From positions 1-64,000 of IMG/VR virus record IMGVR_UViG_3300032053_000043: a stretch of 64,000 bases of DNA; one strand, 5' to 3'. Below the pieces are notes generated by a model, which ran no database searches, had not been told where the DNA came from, and was given only the letters and a program-made list of their open reading frames with translations. This document shows positions 1 through 6,576 of the stretch, one piece after another. Positions within the stretch are counted from its first letter, which is position 1; every line of letters begins with the position of its first letter. The translations under genes were made by a program, and so were the position numbers. Source of the DNA: a virus.

Positions 1-170
1 TGAACCACGGCTTTCACGACCGCTTCCGCTTCGTGTATACCCCCGTCCCGGTGAACGGGCATCGGCCGCGGCGCTGGCACAGGGCCGCGCTGTGGCTGCT
101 GACTGGCTGGCGACTCACGGTGCTGCTGTGCGTGGCGGCGCCTGCCGTCACCTGGCTGCTGATTCGGTGA
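1..170 (+). CDS. Partial small membrane protein
   Basis: The frame is open from base 3 and ends with TGA at 168-170. Bases 1-2 (TG) are probably the end of an ATG or GTG start just outside the window. The ~55-residue product has a basic, aromatic N-terminal part and a C-terminal hydrophobic stretch (LTVLLCVAAPAVTWLLI) that could span the membrane once. It sits five bases upstream of the RusA gene and is probably co-transcribed with it. I do not recognise a family; its reality rests on the uninterrupted frame and tight spacing. Confidence 0.45.
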   Translation, partial: NHGFHDRFRFVYTPVPVNGHRPRRWHRAALWLLTGWRLTVLLCVAAPAVTWLLIR

Positions 171-175
171 CACAG

Positions 176-586
176 ATGCTCTCTTTCATTGTCTATGGCC
201 GGCCCCAACCGCAAGGCTCGACGCGGGCCTTTCTGCCGAAGGGGACCACGCGGCCAGTCATCACTTCTGACAATAAGAGACTCAAGCCATGGCGCCAGGA
301 GATCGCGGGGATGGCCAAGTCCCTGTTGCCTTCTACCGGGGGTCTGCTGAGAACTTCCGCCGTCCGGGTGCAGGCCGACTTCTTTTTCAAGAAACCGAAA
401 TCGGCACGCAAATCGACGAAACACAAAACCACCAAGCCAGACGTGGACAAGCTGGTAAGGGGCGTGCTCGACGGTCTCACCGGGATCGCGTTCGATGACG
501 ATTCCCAGGTGACCGAGATACTGGCCGCCAAGTTTTTCGGACTTCCCGAACGCGCCGAAATCCGAGTAAGTGAGGTCCCCGCATGA
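176..586 (+). CDS. rusA: RusA-family Holliday junction resolvase
   Basis: This 136-residue protein matches RusA in length and plan: an N-terminal beta segment (MLSFIVYGRPQPQGSTRAF) and the C-terminal signature with a KPDVDKL run followed by LDGLTGIAFDDDSQV. In RusA the aspartates there bind the catalytic metal. RusA dimers cut four-way junctions and in phages resolve recombination or replication intermediates before packaging. The ATG at 176 was chosen over upstream in-frame codons because it begins the conserved domain just after the preceding gene. The stop overlaps the next start. The family call is firm; the in vivo role is inferred. Confidence 0.9.
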   Translation: MLSFIVYGRPQPQGSTRAFLPKGTTRPVITSDNKRLKPWRQEIAGMAKSLLPSTGGLLRTSAVRVQADFFFKKPKSARKSTKHKTTKPDVDKLVRGVLDGLTGIAFDDDSQVTEILAAKFFGLPERAEIRVSEVPA

Positions 587-810
587 GCCAGCGTATTCTT
601 CGCGCCGAGATCATCCCCGGCCAACCCCAGCAGCCGGCCAGCAAGATCACCCGCTTGCGCATCTGTGTCTGCTGCCATGGGCGCATCGAGCCGCCGGCGC
701 CCTATATCCACATCGCGACCGGCCCGCAACCGGACATCTGCTGGACCTGTGCCAGCGACATTTGGGAGACTTTCCACCAGGAAATCTTGAAGGCCCGTGA
801 TCGCGGCTGA
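583..810 (+). CDS. Small putative zinc-binding protein
   Basis: A 75-residue product whose ATG overlaps the RusA stop (ATGA), implying coupled translation. It carries two cysteine pairs, CVCC near residues 28-31 and CWTC near residues 53-56, a spacing typical of a small zinc ribbon. Such proteins often follow rusA in phage early operons and may bind nucleic acid or a protein partner. I recognise no named family. Confidence 0.65.
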   Translation: MSQRILRAEIIPGQPQQPASKITRLRICVCCHGRIEPPAPYIHIATGPQPDICWTCASDIWETFHQEILKARDRG

Positions 811-857
811 ACCGGAGCGGAGCGGTCTTAACTGGCCGCGCTGAAAGGGGGGAAGTG

Positions 858-2348
858 ATGTGCAACTGCGGAATAGGCGTCGTCTGTGAAGAATGCCTCA
901 AACGGAATAAGGCAGGACGGAAGGGAACGGTCATGCCAGAAGCAAGTGAGAAGGCGAGGGAGACAGTGGAAAAGATTGTTGACTACATCCGCACCAACGA
1001 GGCGTGGAACCCCGTGTATTGGTGGGAGTGGCAGCCGGAAATTGCCGCAATCATCGACGCAGAGTTCCCCAACACCCTCAGCCAACTGTCTGCGCTATAC
1101 AGCGATCACGCTGCATGGAGCCAGGTCACGTTTGGCACTGACACAGAACGCGGTCCCCTTGGACCGTTAAAGCATCTCGAAAAGGAGGCGAGAGAAGCGC
1201 AACAGGAGCCGTTCAACGCCTACGAACACGCTGACTGTTTGCTTTTGGTGCTCGACGCCTCACGGCGGTCGGGGTTGACGTTGCAGGCATTGATCCATGC
1301 GGCGGAACAAAAGTTGGCCGTGAACAAGCGGCGGGAATGGCCGAAGGGACAGGAATCTGACGATATGGTACAGCACACTGGGCCGTCGTCCGACACCACC
1401 GAGCAGGTGCGGAAACTGCGGGAGGCGCTGGAACCATTTGCTACCTTCGCAGAAAACTATGTTGATCCTGAAGGGTGGAACGATGTTGGGATTGGTACGT
1501 CACATGAACGTATCGTAGATTGGTTTGGACCATCCGACTTTCGGCAAGCCCGCACCGCCTTGGCCGGGAGCGAAGTGGAGAAGGACAACGTAAAGGGGAA
1601 AGGGTCCATTCCACTCGTTGAGTGGCATAGCCATGTACCGGCGTGCCCCTTTCGCAAGACCTACGGTGCTGAACGTTGTGCTTGCAAGATTACCATTGAG
1701 GAGACCCGCTCGACCAGTTCGCCTATAACTTCACCTGGTTATCCGCTTGGAACTCCCGGTGAAGTACCACCGCCACCACCCACTCCGGCTGAGATTGCGC
1801 GGGAGATTGTTGATCCATTCCATCACGGCAACTTCAGTTCGACTGGAGACCGTGTAGTGCGTGAAATCACCGCCGCCATCCAGTCGGAGCGGGATGGGCA
1901 GGCGAAGCGTATTCTGGCAGCGGTGGAAGTATCGAAGGAGGCTTCTGATGAATGGGAGGTGGTACTACAGAAACGCATCGAGGAACTGAAGAGGCAGTTG
2001 GCTACAGAGACAACAGCCTATGAAGGAATTGCTGAAAAGTACGTGAAGATCATGGACGATCTGTCCCCCTCATCCTGCGGCGTCAAGGGCCATTGCAAGG
2101 TGGATTTAGGTAAGGAGAGGCGGTTGAGTGAGAGGCGCGTCGTGGCACACATCTGTACTCCGTACAGCGGTGACTGTGTCAAGTTCCATCCTGGTCGGGT
2201 TGGTAATCAACGGACTTGGAGGAGTGATAAGCCAGGCAATTCGCGGATTCACGTGAACCGTCGCGTCACCAACTCCGGCGGTTACTGCGTGAGATGCATG
2301 GAGATCAACTGGGCCGTCACCGACGCGCTCGAAGCGGCTGTGGTGTGA
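858..2348 (+). CDS. Modular phage protein, copy 1 (C-terminus cut by TGA)
   Basis: A 496-residue protein of unknown function, preceded by a strong ribosome site (GGGGGGAAG). It starts with a Cys-rich segment (MCNCGIGVVCEEC), then has AAIIDAEFP, a proline run (PPPPPTPAEIAREIVDP), coiled-coil stretches, a CGVKGHCKVD motif with RRLSERR, and a terminal GGYCVRC motif. The same modules recur in the protein at 61740-63449, partly with near-identical DNA. Compared with that paralogue the protein ends early: TGA at 2346-2348 stands where the paralogue has CGG, and homology continues in frame afterwards. Function is not inferred. Confidence 0.75.
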   Translation: MCNCGIGVVCEECLKRNKAGRKGTVMPEASEKARETVEKIVDYIRTNEAWNPVYWWEWQPEIAAIIDAEFPNTLSQLSALYSDHAAWSQVTFGTDTERGPLGPLKHLEKEAREAQQEPFNAYEHADCLLLVLDASRRSGLTLQALIHAAEQKLAVNKRREWPKGQESDDMVQHTGPSSDTTEQVRKLREALEPFATFAENYVDPEGWNDVGIGTSHERIVDWFGPSDFRQARTALAGSEVEKDNVKGKGSIPLVEWHSHVPACPFRKTYGAERCACKITIEETRSTSSPITSPGYPLGTPGEVPPPPPTPAEIAREIVDPFHHGNFSSTGDRVVREITAAIQSERDGQAKRILAAVEVSKEASDEWEVVLQKRIEELKRQLATETTAYEGIAEKYVKIMDDLSPSSCGVKGHCKVDLGKERRLSERRVVAHICTPYSGDCVKFHPGRVGNQRTWRSDKPGNSRIHVNRRVTNSGGYCVRCMEINWAVTDALEAAVV

Positions 2349-2453
2349 TTTGAGTTCGTGGCACTTGAATACTGTAAACGGTGGAAAGTCATGCCATCGC
2401 AGTTCACAGACAGGGCAACAACCGCCATTCGCGGGAAGGAGGAGGGCAAATGA
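2349..2453 (+). pseudogene. In-frame continuation beyond the TGA of the modular protein
   Basis: After TGA 2346-2348 the same frame stays open for 34 codons to TGA 2451-2453. It encodes FEFVALEYCKRWKVMP and then TAIRGK, matching the C-terminus of the paralogue at 61740-63449. It is either a recently truncated tail or is made by UGA read-through. It overlaps the start of the next gene. Confidence 0.6.
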
Positions 2454-2665
2454 AAACTCCAAGGTCCAAAGTCGAAAGTCCAAGGGCGCTGACCAACGGT
2501 GAACTCGCCACGTTGATCGACGCCCTGCGAATGGCGGCCAGCGATGCCATGCGCCACATCATGGCGGTCGGTCCCTGGGACTTGATGTTCGGCACCTGGC
2601 ACGGCGCACGAAAGCGCTACCTCGCCCTGCGCCGCAAATTGCTGGCCTGGGAGCGTGCCGCGTGA
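2450..2665 (+). CDS. Hypothetical 71-residue protein
   Basis: Starts at ATG 2450 behind GGAAGGAGGAGG, a very strong ribosome site. The first ~12 codons (KTPRSKVESPR) are encoded by a heptamer minisatellite, so the N-terminus is probably unstructured. The rest is mainly helical (LATLIDALRMAASDAMRHI) and ends in a basic Trp-containing helix. No family recognised. The stop overlaps the next gene, suggesting a coupled operon. Confidence 0.6.
   Translation: MKTPRSKVESPRALTNGELATLIDALRMAASDAMRHIMAVGPWDLMFGTWHGARKRYLALRRKLLAWERAA
2459..2486. repeat. Heptamer minisatellite (CCAAAGT-type, 4 units)
   Basis: Four consecutive seven-base units, CCAAGGT, CCAAAGT, CGAAAGT and CCAAGGG, lie at the 5' end of a coding region. 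It is one of five unrelated heptamer arrays in the GC-rich parts of the window. Confidence 0.8.
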
Positions 2666-2916
2666 AATCCGCGACCTGTCCCGGCGGAGCCTGGATCCGA
2701 AATCTGCAATCCGCAATCGACTGGCTCTTCGGCTGCCCGCACCCGCGCGAGAGCTTCCCACAGCGCCGGCGCGACCGCCGCAGGCGCATCCAGCACCATC
2801 GCCCGAGTTACCGCGTCTGCCTGGGCTGCGGGCGCGAGCGCGACTATACCCTGCTCGACGCTCCGCAGCCTACAGCCTACGGCCCACGGCCCACAGCCAT
2901 CTTGGAGGTCCGATGA
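2662..2916 (+). CDS. Small Cys/His protein of a phage zinc-finger type
   Basis: An 84-residue product beginning at GTG 2662, overlapping the previous stop. It contains CPHPRESFP and, about 30 residues later, CLGCGRE. This resembles small phage and bacterial proteins of the form C-x-H-R-x-S-F-P followed by CLDCGKE. The fold is probably a zinc ribbon and the function unknown. Codons near both ends run through heptamer arrays, so the tails are low in information. Confidence 0.6.
   Translation: MKSATCPGGAWIRNLQSAIDWLFGCPHPRESFPQRRRDRRRRIQHHRPSYRVCLGCGRERDYTLLDAPQPTAYGPRPTAILEVR
2695..2722. repeat. Heptamer minisatellite (ATCCGCA-type, 4 units)
   Basis: Units ATCCGAA, ATCTGCA, ATCCGCA and ATCGACT follow each other without gaps inside the 84-residue gene and encode IRNLQSAID. 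The core differs from the array at 2459 but the seven-base period is the same. Confidence 0.75.
2866..2900. repeat. Heptamer minisatellite (CAGCCTA/CGGCCCA, 5 units)
   Basis: Units CAGCCTA, CAGCCTA, CGGCCCA, CGGCCCA and CAGCCAT run contiguously at the 3' end of the 84-residue gene, just before the ribosome site (TTGGAGG) of the Gam-like gene. Confidence 0.8.
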
Positions 2917-3428
2917 AAACCAAACCACTAGCCGATCTCGACGCCGTCAACAACGCACTCCGCCGGAAGTTGTTGGCCGAGGTGGCCATCGAAGCCATCG
3001 AGGGCCAGCTGGAGCTGGCCATCACGCCGCTCGAGGCTGCGGCCCACGACGAGGCGGCGCCCCACCGCGAGAAGATCGAGGGACTCGATGCCGCCATGCA
3101 CCTCTTCTGGGAGGCGCACCGCGACGGCCCGATAAAAAGCATCCCGCTGACTTTCGGCGTCATTGGGGAACGCAAGGCGCCCGAGAAAACCAGCCTGCGC
3201 AAGGGCTGGAAGATGTCCACCATCGTCGGGTTGATCCAGGGGCTCGGCGATTGGTGGTACGGAAAATTCGTGCGCCAGCCGGAGCCGGAGGTCAACAAAG
3301 AAGCCGTGCTGATGGCCAGCGACGACGAGCTGGAAAAGCTGCGCGCCTGCGGCGTTTCCATCGACCCCGGTGAGCCGGAGTTTTACGCCAAAACGGATCG
3401 CACCACGCTGGCCTCGGCCATGACCTAG
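2913..3428 (+). CDS. gam: Mu Gam-like host nuclease inhibitor
   Basis: A 171-residue protein with the plan of the Mu Gam family: an N-terminal coiled helix (residues ~5-60), then the signature LTFGVIGERKAPEKTSLRKG and a tail ending VSIDPGEPEFYAKTD. Mu Gam is a Ku-like dimer that coats double-stranded DNA ends and blocks exonucleases such as RecBCD. Here it would protect linear or replicating phage DNA. The ATG at 2913, behind TTGGAGG, starts the conserved domain; upstream in-frame codons run through low-complexity DNA and were rejected. The stop is TAG. Confidence 0.85.
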   Translation: MKTKPLADLDAVNNALRRKLLAEVAIEAIEGQLELAITPLEAAAHDEAAPHREKIEGLDAAMHLFWEAHRDGPIKSIPLTFGVIGERKAPEKTSLRKGWKMSTIVGLIQGLGDWWYGKFVRQPEPEVNKEAVLMASDDELEKLRACGVSIDPGEPEFYAKTDRTTLASAMT

Positions 3429-3503
3429 CCGCCCGCGTGAAGTAGGGGGCGCCCCTATGCGGGCGCCCGGTCCCAGGCCCCACAGTGAGAGAGGAGAAAG
3501 CAA

Positions 3504-3584
3504 ATGCGAACATTGATTCTGCCGATCGTTTTCGCGGCCACTGCCCTGGCACAGTACGCCGCGCGGAGGGCCGCATGCCGATGA
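3504..3584 (+). CDS. Possible 26-residue hydrophobic peptide
   Basis: Begins at ATG 3504 seven bases after GAGAGGAG. MRTLILPIVFAATALAQ reads like a cleavable signal peptide or single membrane anchor, followed by a short basic tail. It ends exactly where a heptamer array begins. It may be the remnant of a longer exported protein disrupted by the minisatellite. Confidence 0.35.
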   Translation: MRTLILPIVFAATALAQYAARRAACR

Positions 3585-3611
3585 AGGCGGAAGGCGGAAG
3601 GCGGAAGGCAG
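3584..3611. repeat. Heptamer minisatellite (AAGGCGG, 4 units)
   Basis: Three exact AAGGCGG units and one AAGGCAG, between a small hydrophobic ORF and the next gene. Confidence 0.85.
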
Positions 3612-3685
3612 TAGGTGCCGCTGGAGGCCTCACGAGTAGCGCCATCGGAGACAGGAGAGTAAGTCGCACGCGCAAAGATCGTGCC

Positions 3686-4033
3686 ATGGCGCGACGGATG
3701 CGTGACGGCCAGTGGGATTTCGCCGAACGGGTAGCAGCAACCGGGACAGTCTGGTTCAGCCCCTGGGACAAGGAAAGGCGAACCGAGTTGGCGGATGAGC
3801 TTCGCTGTTGTCTGATCTCGGGTGTGGAGATGCTCTACTGGCTGGACCAGCACCCTGAATGGTGGGAGATCGGCGAGTGGGATCACTCCAGACAGGCGCG
3901 CCCTATCAGGCTGACCGCCGCCGGTCGTGCGGCGCTGGTTGATCGCGCGAAATACGACATGGAGCCGGTCTACTGGGGATTGGTGGAACCGGGACGGCAG
4001 ACCATCCCAGCGGCACGCCGAAGGGCAAAATGA
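3686..4033 (+). CDS. Hypothetical 115-residue protein
   Basis: Start placed at ATG 3686 because the upstream part of the frame runs through a minisatellite. The product is rich in Trp and charged residues (WFSPWDKERR, YWLDQHPEWWEIGEWD). It may be a small winged-helix or phage accessory protein, but I recognise no family. The stop overlaps the next small ORF. Confidence 0.55.
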   Translation: MARRMRDGQWDFAERVAATGTVWFSPWDKERRTELADELRCCLISGVEMLYWLDQHPEWWEIGEWDHSRQARPIRLTAAGRAALVDRAKYDMEPVYWGLVEPGRQTIPAARRRAK

Positions 4034-4131
4034 ACAAGCCCAGAGACAGCATGATCGAGGGCAAACCGCCGGCCAAAAACGGCGACAACAAGAACGGCAA
4101 ATGGAAGAGCGGAACAGCCGATGGATCTTAA
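4030..4131 (+). CDS. Possible 33-residue Lys/Asn-rich peptide
   Basis: ATG at 4030 overlaps the upstream stop. The product is hydrophilic (KNGDNKNGKWKSG) and overlaps the next start at 4121. The tight chain of overlaps supports it, but nothing else does. Confidence 0.35.
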   Translation: MNKPRDSMIEGKPPAKNGDNKNGKWKSGTADGS

Positions 4132-4360
4132 CCGTCTGCGCGAACTATTGGCCAACACGGAACTCGCCTACGATCTAATGGACGAACTGTACGCCGAAGA
4201 GGCTACGGAATTGCGAGACGGATGGTGGCGATACGAAGATTCCGCACTGCCGCGCATTGACCGAGAATTAGGGCACCTCAAAGAACTTCTGCGGCAAAAG
4301 GAACAACAACTTCGGCTGGACGGCCGGCAGCACACCGAATTGCCGTGGAGGAAAGCATGA
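4121..4360 (+). CDS. Hypothetical 79-residue acidic helical protein
   Basis: Starts inside the preceding small frame and overlaps the following ATG by four bases. The sequence is strongly helical and acidic early (LANTELAYDLMDELYAEEA) and basic late (LLRQKEQQLRLDG), probably a helical hairpin or coiled coil. Family not recognised. Confidence 0.55.
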   Translation: MDLNRLRELLANTELAYDLMDELYAEEATELRDGWWRYEDSALPRIDRELGHLKELLRQKEQQLRLDGRQHTELPWRKA

Positions 4361-4497
4361 GCGAGCCACTGACGCAGGCCGATTACGACCGTCAGGAGAA
4401 CGAACGCGAGGCCCGCGAGATTCGCAACCAGCCGGCACCCGTTGACGACCTGGGCGAGTATACCCCGGAGTTGGACCAGAGCAAGGGAAGCGGGTAA
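4357..4497 (+). CDS. 46-residue protein sharing its tail with the methyltransferase
   Basis: ATG 4357 overlaps the previous stop. The C-terminus (DDLGEYTPELDQ) is almost the same as that of the following methyltransferase (DDCGEYTPELDR), and the underlying DNA is a direct repeat. It may be the original gene whose 3' end was duplicated when the methyltransferase cassette arrived. Function unknown. Confidence 0.5.
   Translation: MSEPLTQADYDRQENEREAREIRNQPAPVDDLGEYTPELDQSKGSG
4441..4497 (+). repeat. Direct repeat flanking the methyltransferase, left copy
   Basis: About 57 bases encoding VDDLGEYTPELDQ plus the stop. They match the last 57 bases of the methyltransferase (5752-5808) at roughly three quarters of positions. 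The repeat brackets the methyltransferase gene exactly. Confidence 0.7.
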
Positions 4498-5808
4498 GTG
4501 CCGGCCTATTACAACGAAAACGATCCCTTCGCGGCTGCCTGGCTGCCGGAACTGATGAAGGCGGGAGTGATTGCCCATGGTGAAGTCGATGAACGCGACA
4601 TCCGAGAAGTGCAACCCGAAGACGTGCGCGGGTTCGCCCAATGCCATTTCTTCGCCGGCATTGGGGTCTGGAATTACGCTCTTCGCCGAGCCGGATGGTC
4701 AGACGATACTCCCGTTTGGACAGGGAGTTGCCCATGCCCGCCGTTCTCCGTCGCTGGGAAGAAGAAGGCATGTCCAGCGTGCAAAGGCCGAAACCCTGTG
4801 CCGCATGTTGGACGAACTGGCTTCTTCGTATGCTGCGTATGCGGCCACGAATGGTTTGCCGATGCCCGCCATCTATGGCCGGAAATGTGGCGACTTATCC
4901 GCGACGGACGACCGCGATGTTTCTGCGGAGAGCAGGTTGCGGGAAGTGACGGCGAAACTTGGCTCGCGGCTGTTCGTGCTTCGTTGGAAATACTCGGATA
5001 TGACATTAGGGCCGCGAGTCTTAACGCTGCGGGCCTCGGGGCGCCGCAGATCCGGCAGCGGCTATACTTCCTGGCCGACACCGCAGGTCAGCGAAGCAAC
5101 CAGGGGCGGGCAAGCCAAACGGGCAGGCGGACGGAAACAAAACCTCAACGATTTCGCGATGCTGGCGAGTTGGCCGACGCCGCAGAGCCACGACGAACGG
5201 GAGCGCGGGAACGTGATGGCGGACCATCATCACTTCCCCCACGACCTGAGCAATGCGGCGAAGATGGCGAGTTGGCCGACGCCGCATACGCCGGACGGCG
5301 GGCGCATTCGGAAATCGCAACCGCATGGGAGCAAACGGCAGGCAGACATCGAGACCGTGGCGAGTTGGGCCACGCCGCGATCGGTCGAGGCGGGACACTC
5401 AACGGGCAATCCGGATCGAGCAGAAGACAGAAAATCGAGATTGGAAGACCAGGTCTTTCTGGCGACTGGTTGGGCCACGCCGAGATCAACGGACGGCGAG
5501 AAGCGTGGGCCGAATCAGCACGGCAGCAAGGGCGATCTGATGCTGCCGAGCCAGGCTTCACTAACGGCTTCTGGGCCGACGCCGAATGGCTCCACTGCCG
5601 CCCCGAGCCAGGATACCCCGACGGCCGCTGGCGGGCAGTTGAACCCGGCACATTCCCGCTGGTTGCAGGGGCTCCCGCCCGAGTGGGACGCCTGCGCGGC
5701 TACGGTAACTCTCTCACGGCGCCGGTCGCGCAAGCCTTCATAGAGGCATATGTTGACGACTGCGGTGAGTACACCCCGGAGTTGGACCGAGAAAAGGGAC
5801 CCGAGTAG
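4498..5808 (+). CDS. DNA cytosine-5 methyltransferase with zinc-ribbon insert
   Basis: A 436-residue enzyme with C5-methyltransferase motifs in order: motif I FFAGIG (51-56, AdoMet), motif IV SCPCPPFS with catalytic Cys80, a motif VI equivalent GEQVAG (144-149), motif VIII QIRQRLYF (184-191) and motif X GYGNSLTAPVAQAF near the C-terminus. Between IV and VI a Cys-rich insert (CPAC, CCVC) looks like a zinc ribbon. The middle region has repeats of GELADAA type. It would transfer a methyl group to cytosine, probably protecting phage DNA from restriction. It starts at GTG 4498 right after the previous stop and ends with TAG. A second long frame overlaps most of it. Confidence 0.9.
   Translation: MPAYYNENDPFAAAWLPELMKAGVIAHGEVDERDIREVQPEDVRGFAQCHFFAGIGVWNYALRRAGWSDDTPVWTGSCPCPPFSVAGKKKACPACKGRNPVPHVGRTGFFVCCVCGHEWFADARHLWPEMWRLIRDGRPRCFCGEQVAGSDGETWLAAVRASLEILGYDIRAASLNAAGLGAPQIRQRLYFLADTAGQRSNQGRASQTGRRTETKPQRFRDAGELADAAEPRRTGARERDGGPSSLPPRPEQCGEDGELADAAYAGRRAHSEIATAWEQTAGRHRDRGELGHAAIGRGGTLNGQSGSSRRQKIEIGRPGLSGDWLGHAEINGRREAWAESARQQGRSDAAEPGFTNGFWADAEWLHCRPEPGYPDGRWRAVEPGTFPLVAGAPARVGRLRGYGNSLTAPVAQAFIEAYVDDCGEYTPELDREKGPE
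4571..5743 (+). CDS. Overprinted +1-frame protein with SWPTP repeats
   Basis: A 390-codon open frame lies wholly inside the methyltransferase gene, shifted by one base. It has repeated SWPTP motifs (ASWPTPQ, ASWPTPH, ASWATPR, TGWATPR) and a C-terminal QLNPAHSRWLQGLPPEWD, which resembles the LTPxExxRLQGFPDxW motif of C5 methyltransferases. I recall phage proteins of this type in databases, usually annotated hypothetical or methyltransferase-associated. The SWPTP repeats are the same DNA as the LADAA repeats of the other frame. It is either a genuine overlapping gene or a long by-product of biased codons. No clear ribosome site is seen. Confidence 0.45.
   Translation: MPMVKSMNATSEKCNPKTCAGSPNAISSPALGSGITLFAEPDGQTILPFGQGVAHARRSPSLGRRRHVQRAKAETLCRMLDELASSYAAYAATNGLPMPAIYGRKCGDLSATDDRDVSAESRLREVTAKLGSRLFVLRWKYSDMTLGPRVLTLRASGRRRSGSGYTSWPTPQVSEATRGGQAKRAGGRKQNLNDFAMLASWPTPQSHDERERGNVMADHHHFPHDLSNAAKMASWPTPHTPDGGRIRKSQPHGSKRQADIETVASWATPRSVEAGHSTGNPDRAEDRKSRLEDQVFLATGWATPRSTDGEKRGPNQHGSKGDLMLPSQASLTASGPTPNGSTAAPSQDTPTAAGGQLNPAHSRWLQGLPPEWDACAATVTLSRRRSRKPS
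5752..5808 (+). repeat. Direct repeat flanking the methyltransferase, right copy
   Basis: Encodes the C-terminal VDDCGEYTPELDR and the TAG stop. It is the partner of 4441-4497. Confidence 0.7.
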
Positions 5809-5840
5809 CACCTAAATCACACGAAAAGGAGAGTAACACG

Positions 5841-6071
5841 ATGGCGCAGAAAGACACAGTGAAAACGGTTAGCGACATGATGCGCGAACTTCAGGCCGAG
5901 ATCGAGGCCGTCAAGAACGGCAAACTCGATGAATCCAAGGCGCGCGTCGTGGCCCGGTTTCGCGGCCTGCAACTGAAGACCGCGGAACTCAACCTGCAAT
6001 TCCAGCGGCTCACCAAGGGGCGGTTGCCCCAAACGGAGATGCCGCTGTTGCAGGCGCCGAAAGCAGCGTAG
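5841..6071 (+). CDS. Small helical phage protein (76 residues)
   Basis: Starts at ATG 5841 behind AAAAGGAGAG. The sequence is almost entirely helical (MMRELQAEIEAVKNGKLDES, then FRGLQLKTAELNLQF). It resembles a common class of small phage proteins with an L-x-x-G-K-[IL]-D helix hairpin, which have no assigned function. Its TAG stop (6069-6071) lies inside the first AGCGGC anchor of the following array, so the array begins precisely at the gene's end and may share its transcript. Confidence 0.7.
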   Translation: MAQKDTVKTVSDMMRELQAEIEAVKNGKLDESKARVVARFRGLQLKTAELNLQFQRLTKGRLPQTEMPLLQAPKAA

Positions 6072-6552
6072 CGGCATTATTCGATGCCACGCGATGTGAC
6101 CGGACAAAGCGGCAGGACTAGACTCTATGGCGCAACATGCGACCGAGCGGCGCGACTCTACACGACCAGACTGCACGCAGCGGCTAGACCGCACCGGGTT
6201 GCACATGACCGGACTGGATACCACATAGCGGCTCGATGTGACTAGACAATATGTTACTTTACGGAGCGGCTAGATCGTACACCATGTTATTGGACAAAGC
6301 GGCCCGACAGGGCATGGCCCAACGATACTTAGCGGCACGGCGTGACTGAATCGAACGCAATGGAACGAGACTAACTCGAACGCAGCGGCCCGACAGTAAC
6401 AGTATATGACGAGACACAGCGGCGGGACAGCGTAGCACCGCATGGCATGCGATCCCACCCGACTCAGCGGCACGGTTAGATCGTACTGAACATGATTCCG
6501 CCACACGTAGCGGCTCTGCCGCACTCCGCCAGATTGAACGAGACGTAGCGGC
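6070..6552 (+). repeat. Pentamer-phased array with 13 AGCGGC anchors
   Basis: AGCGGC starts at 6070, 6108, 6146, 6179, 6227, 6265, 6298, 6331, 6384, 6418, 6466, 6509 and 6547. Spacings are 38, 38, 33, 48, 38, 33, 33, 53, 34, 48, 43 and 38, all of the form 8+5k except one extra base. Counting five-base units from each anchor gives 76 units (one six-base variant taken as a unit). Of these, 65 read NNN-A-pyrimidine and 10 NNN-G-pyrimidine; the only exception is TAACT. The base before the A is often G (GAC/GAT). The first three bases of each unit vary freely. A five-base period precludes ordinary coding. The array fills the 500-base leader of the gene at 6577. It is not a known repeat class that I recognise. 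Confidence 0.9.
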
Positions 6553-6576
6553 CCCACACAACGAAAGGAGACAGAC

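Noticed and set aside
6070-6552. Canonical CRISPR array
   Set aside because: The repeat is only six bases, the spacers vary 27-47 bases and are internally patterned, and no cas1/cas2 is near.
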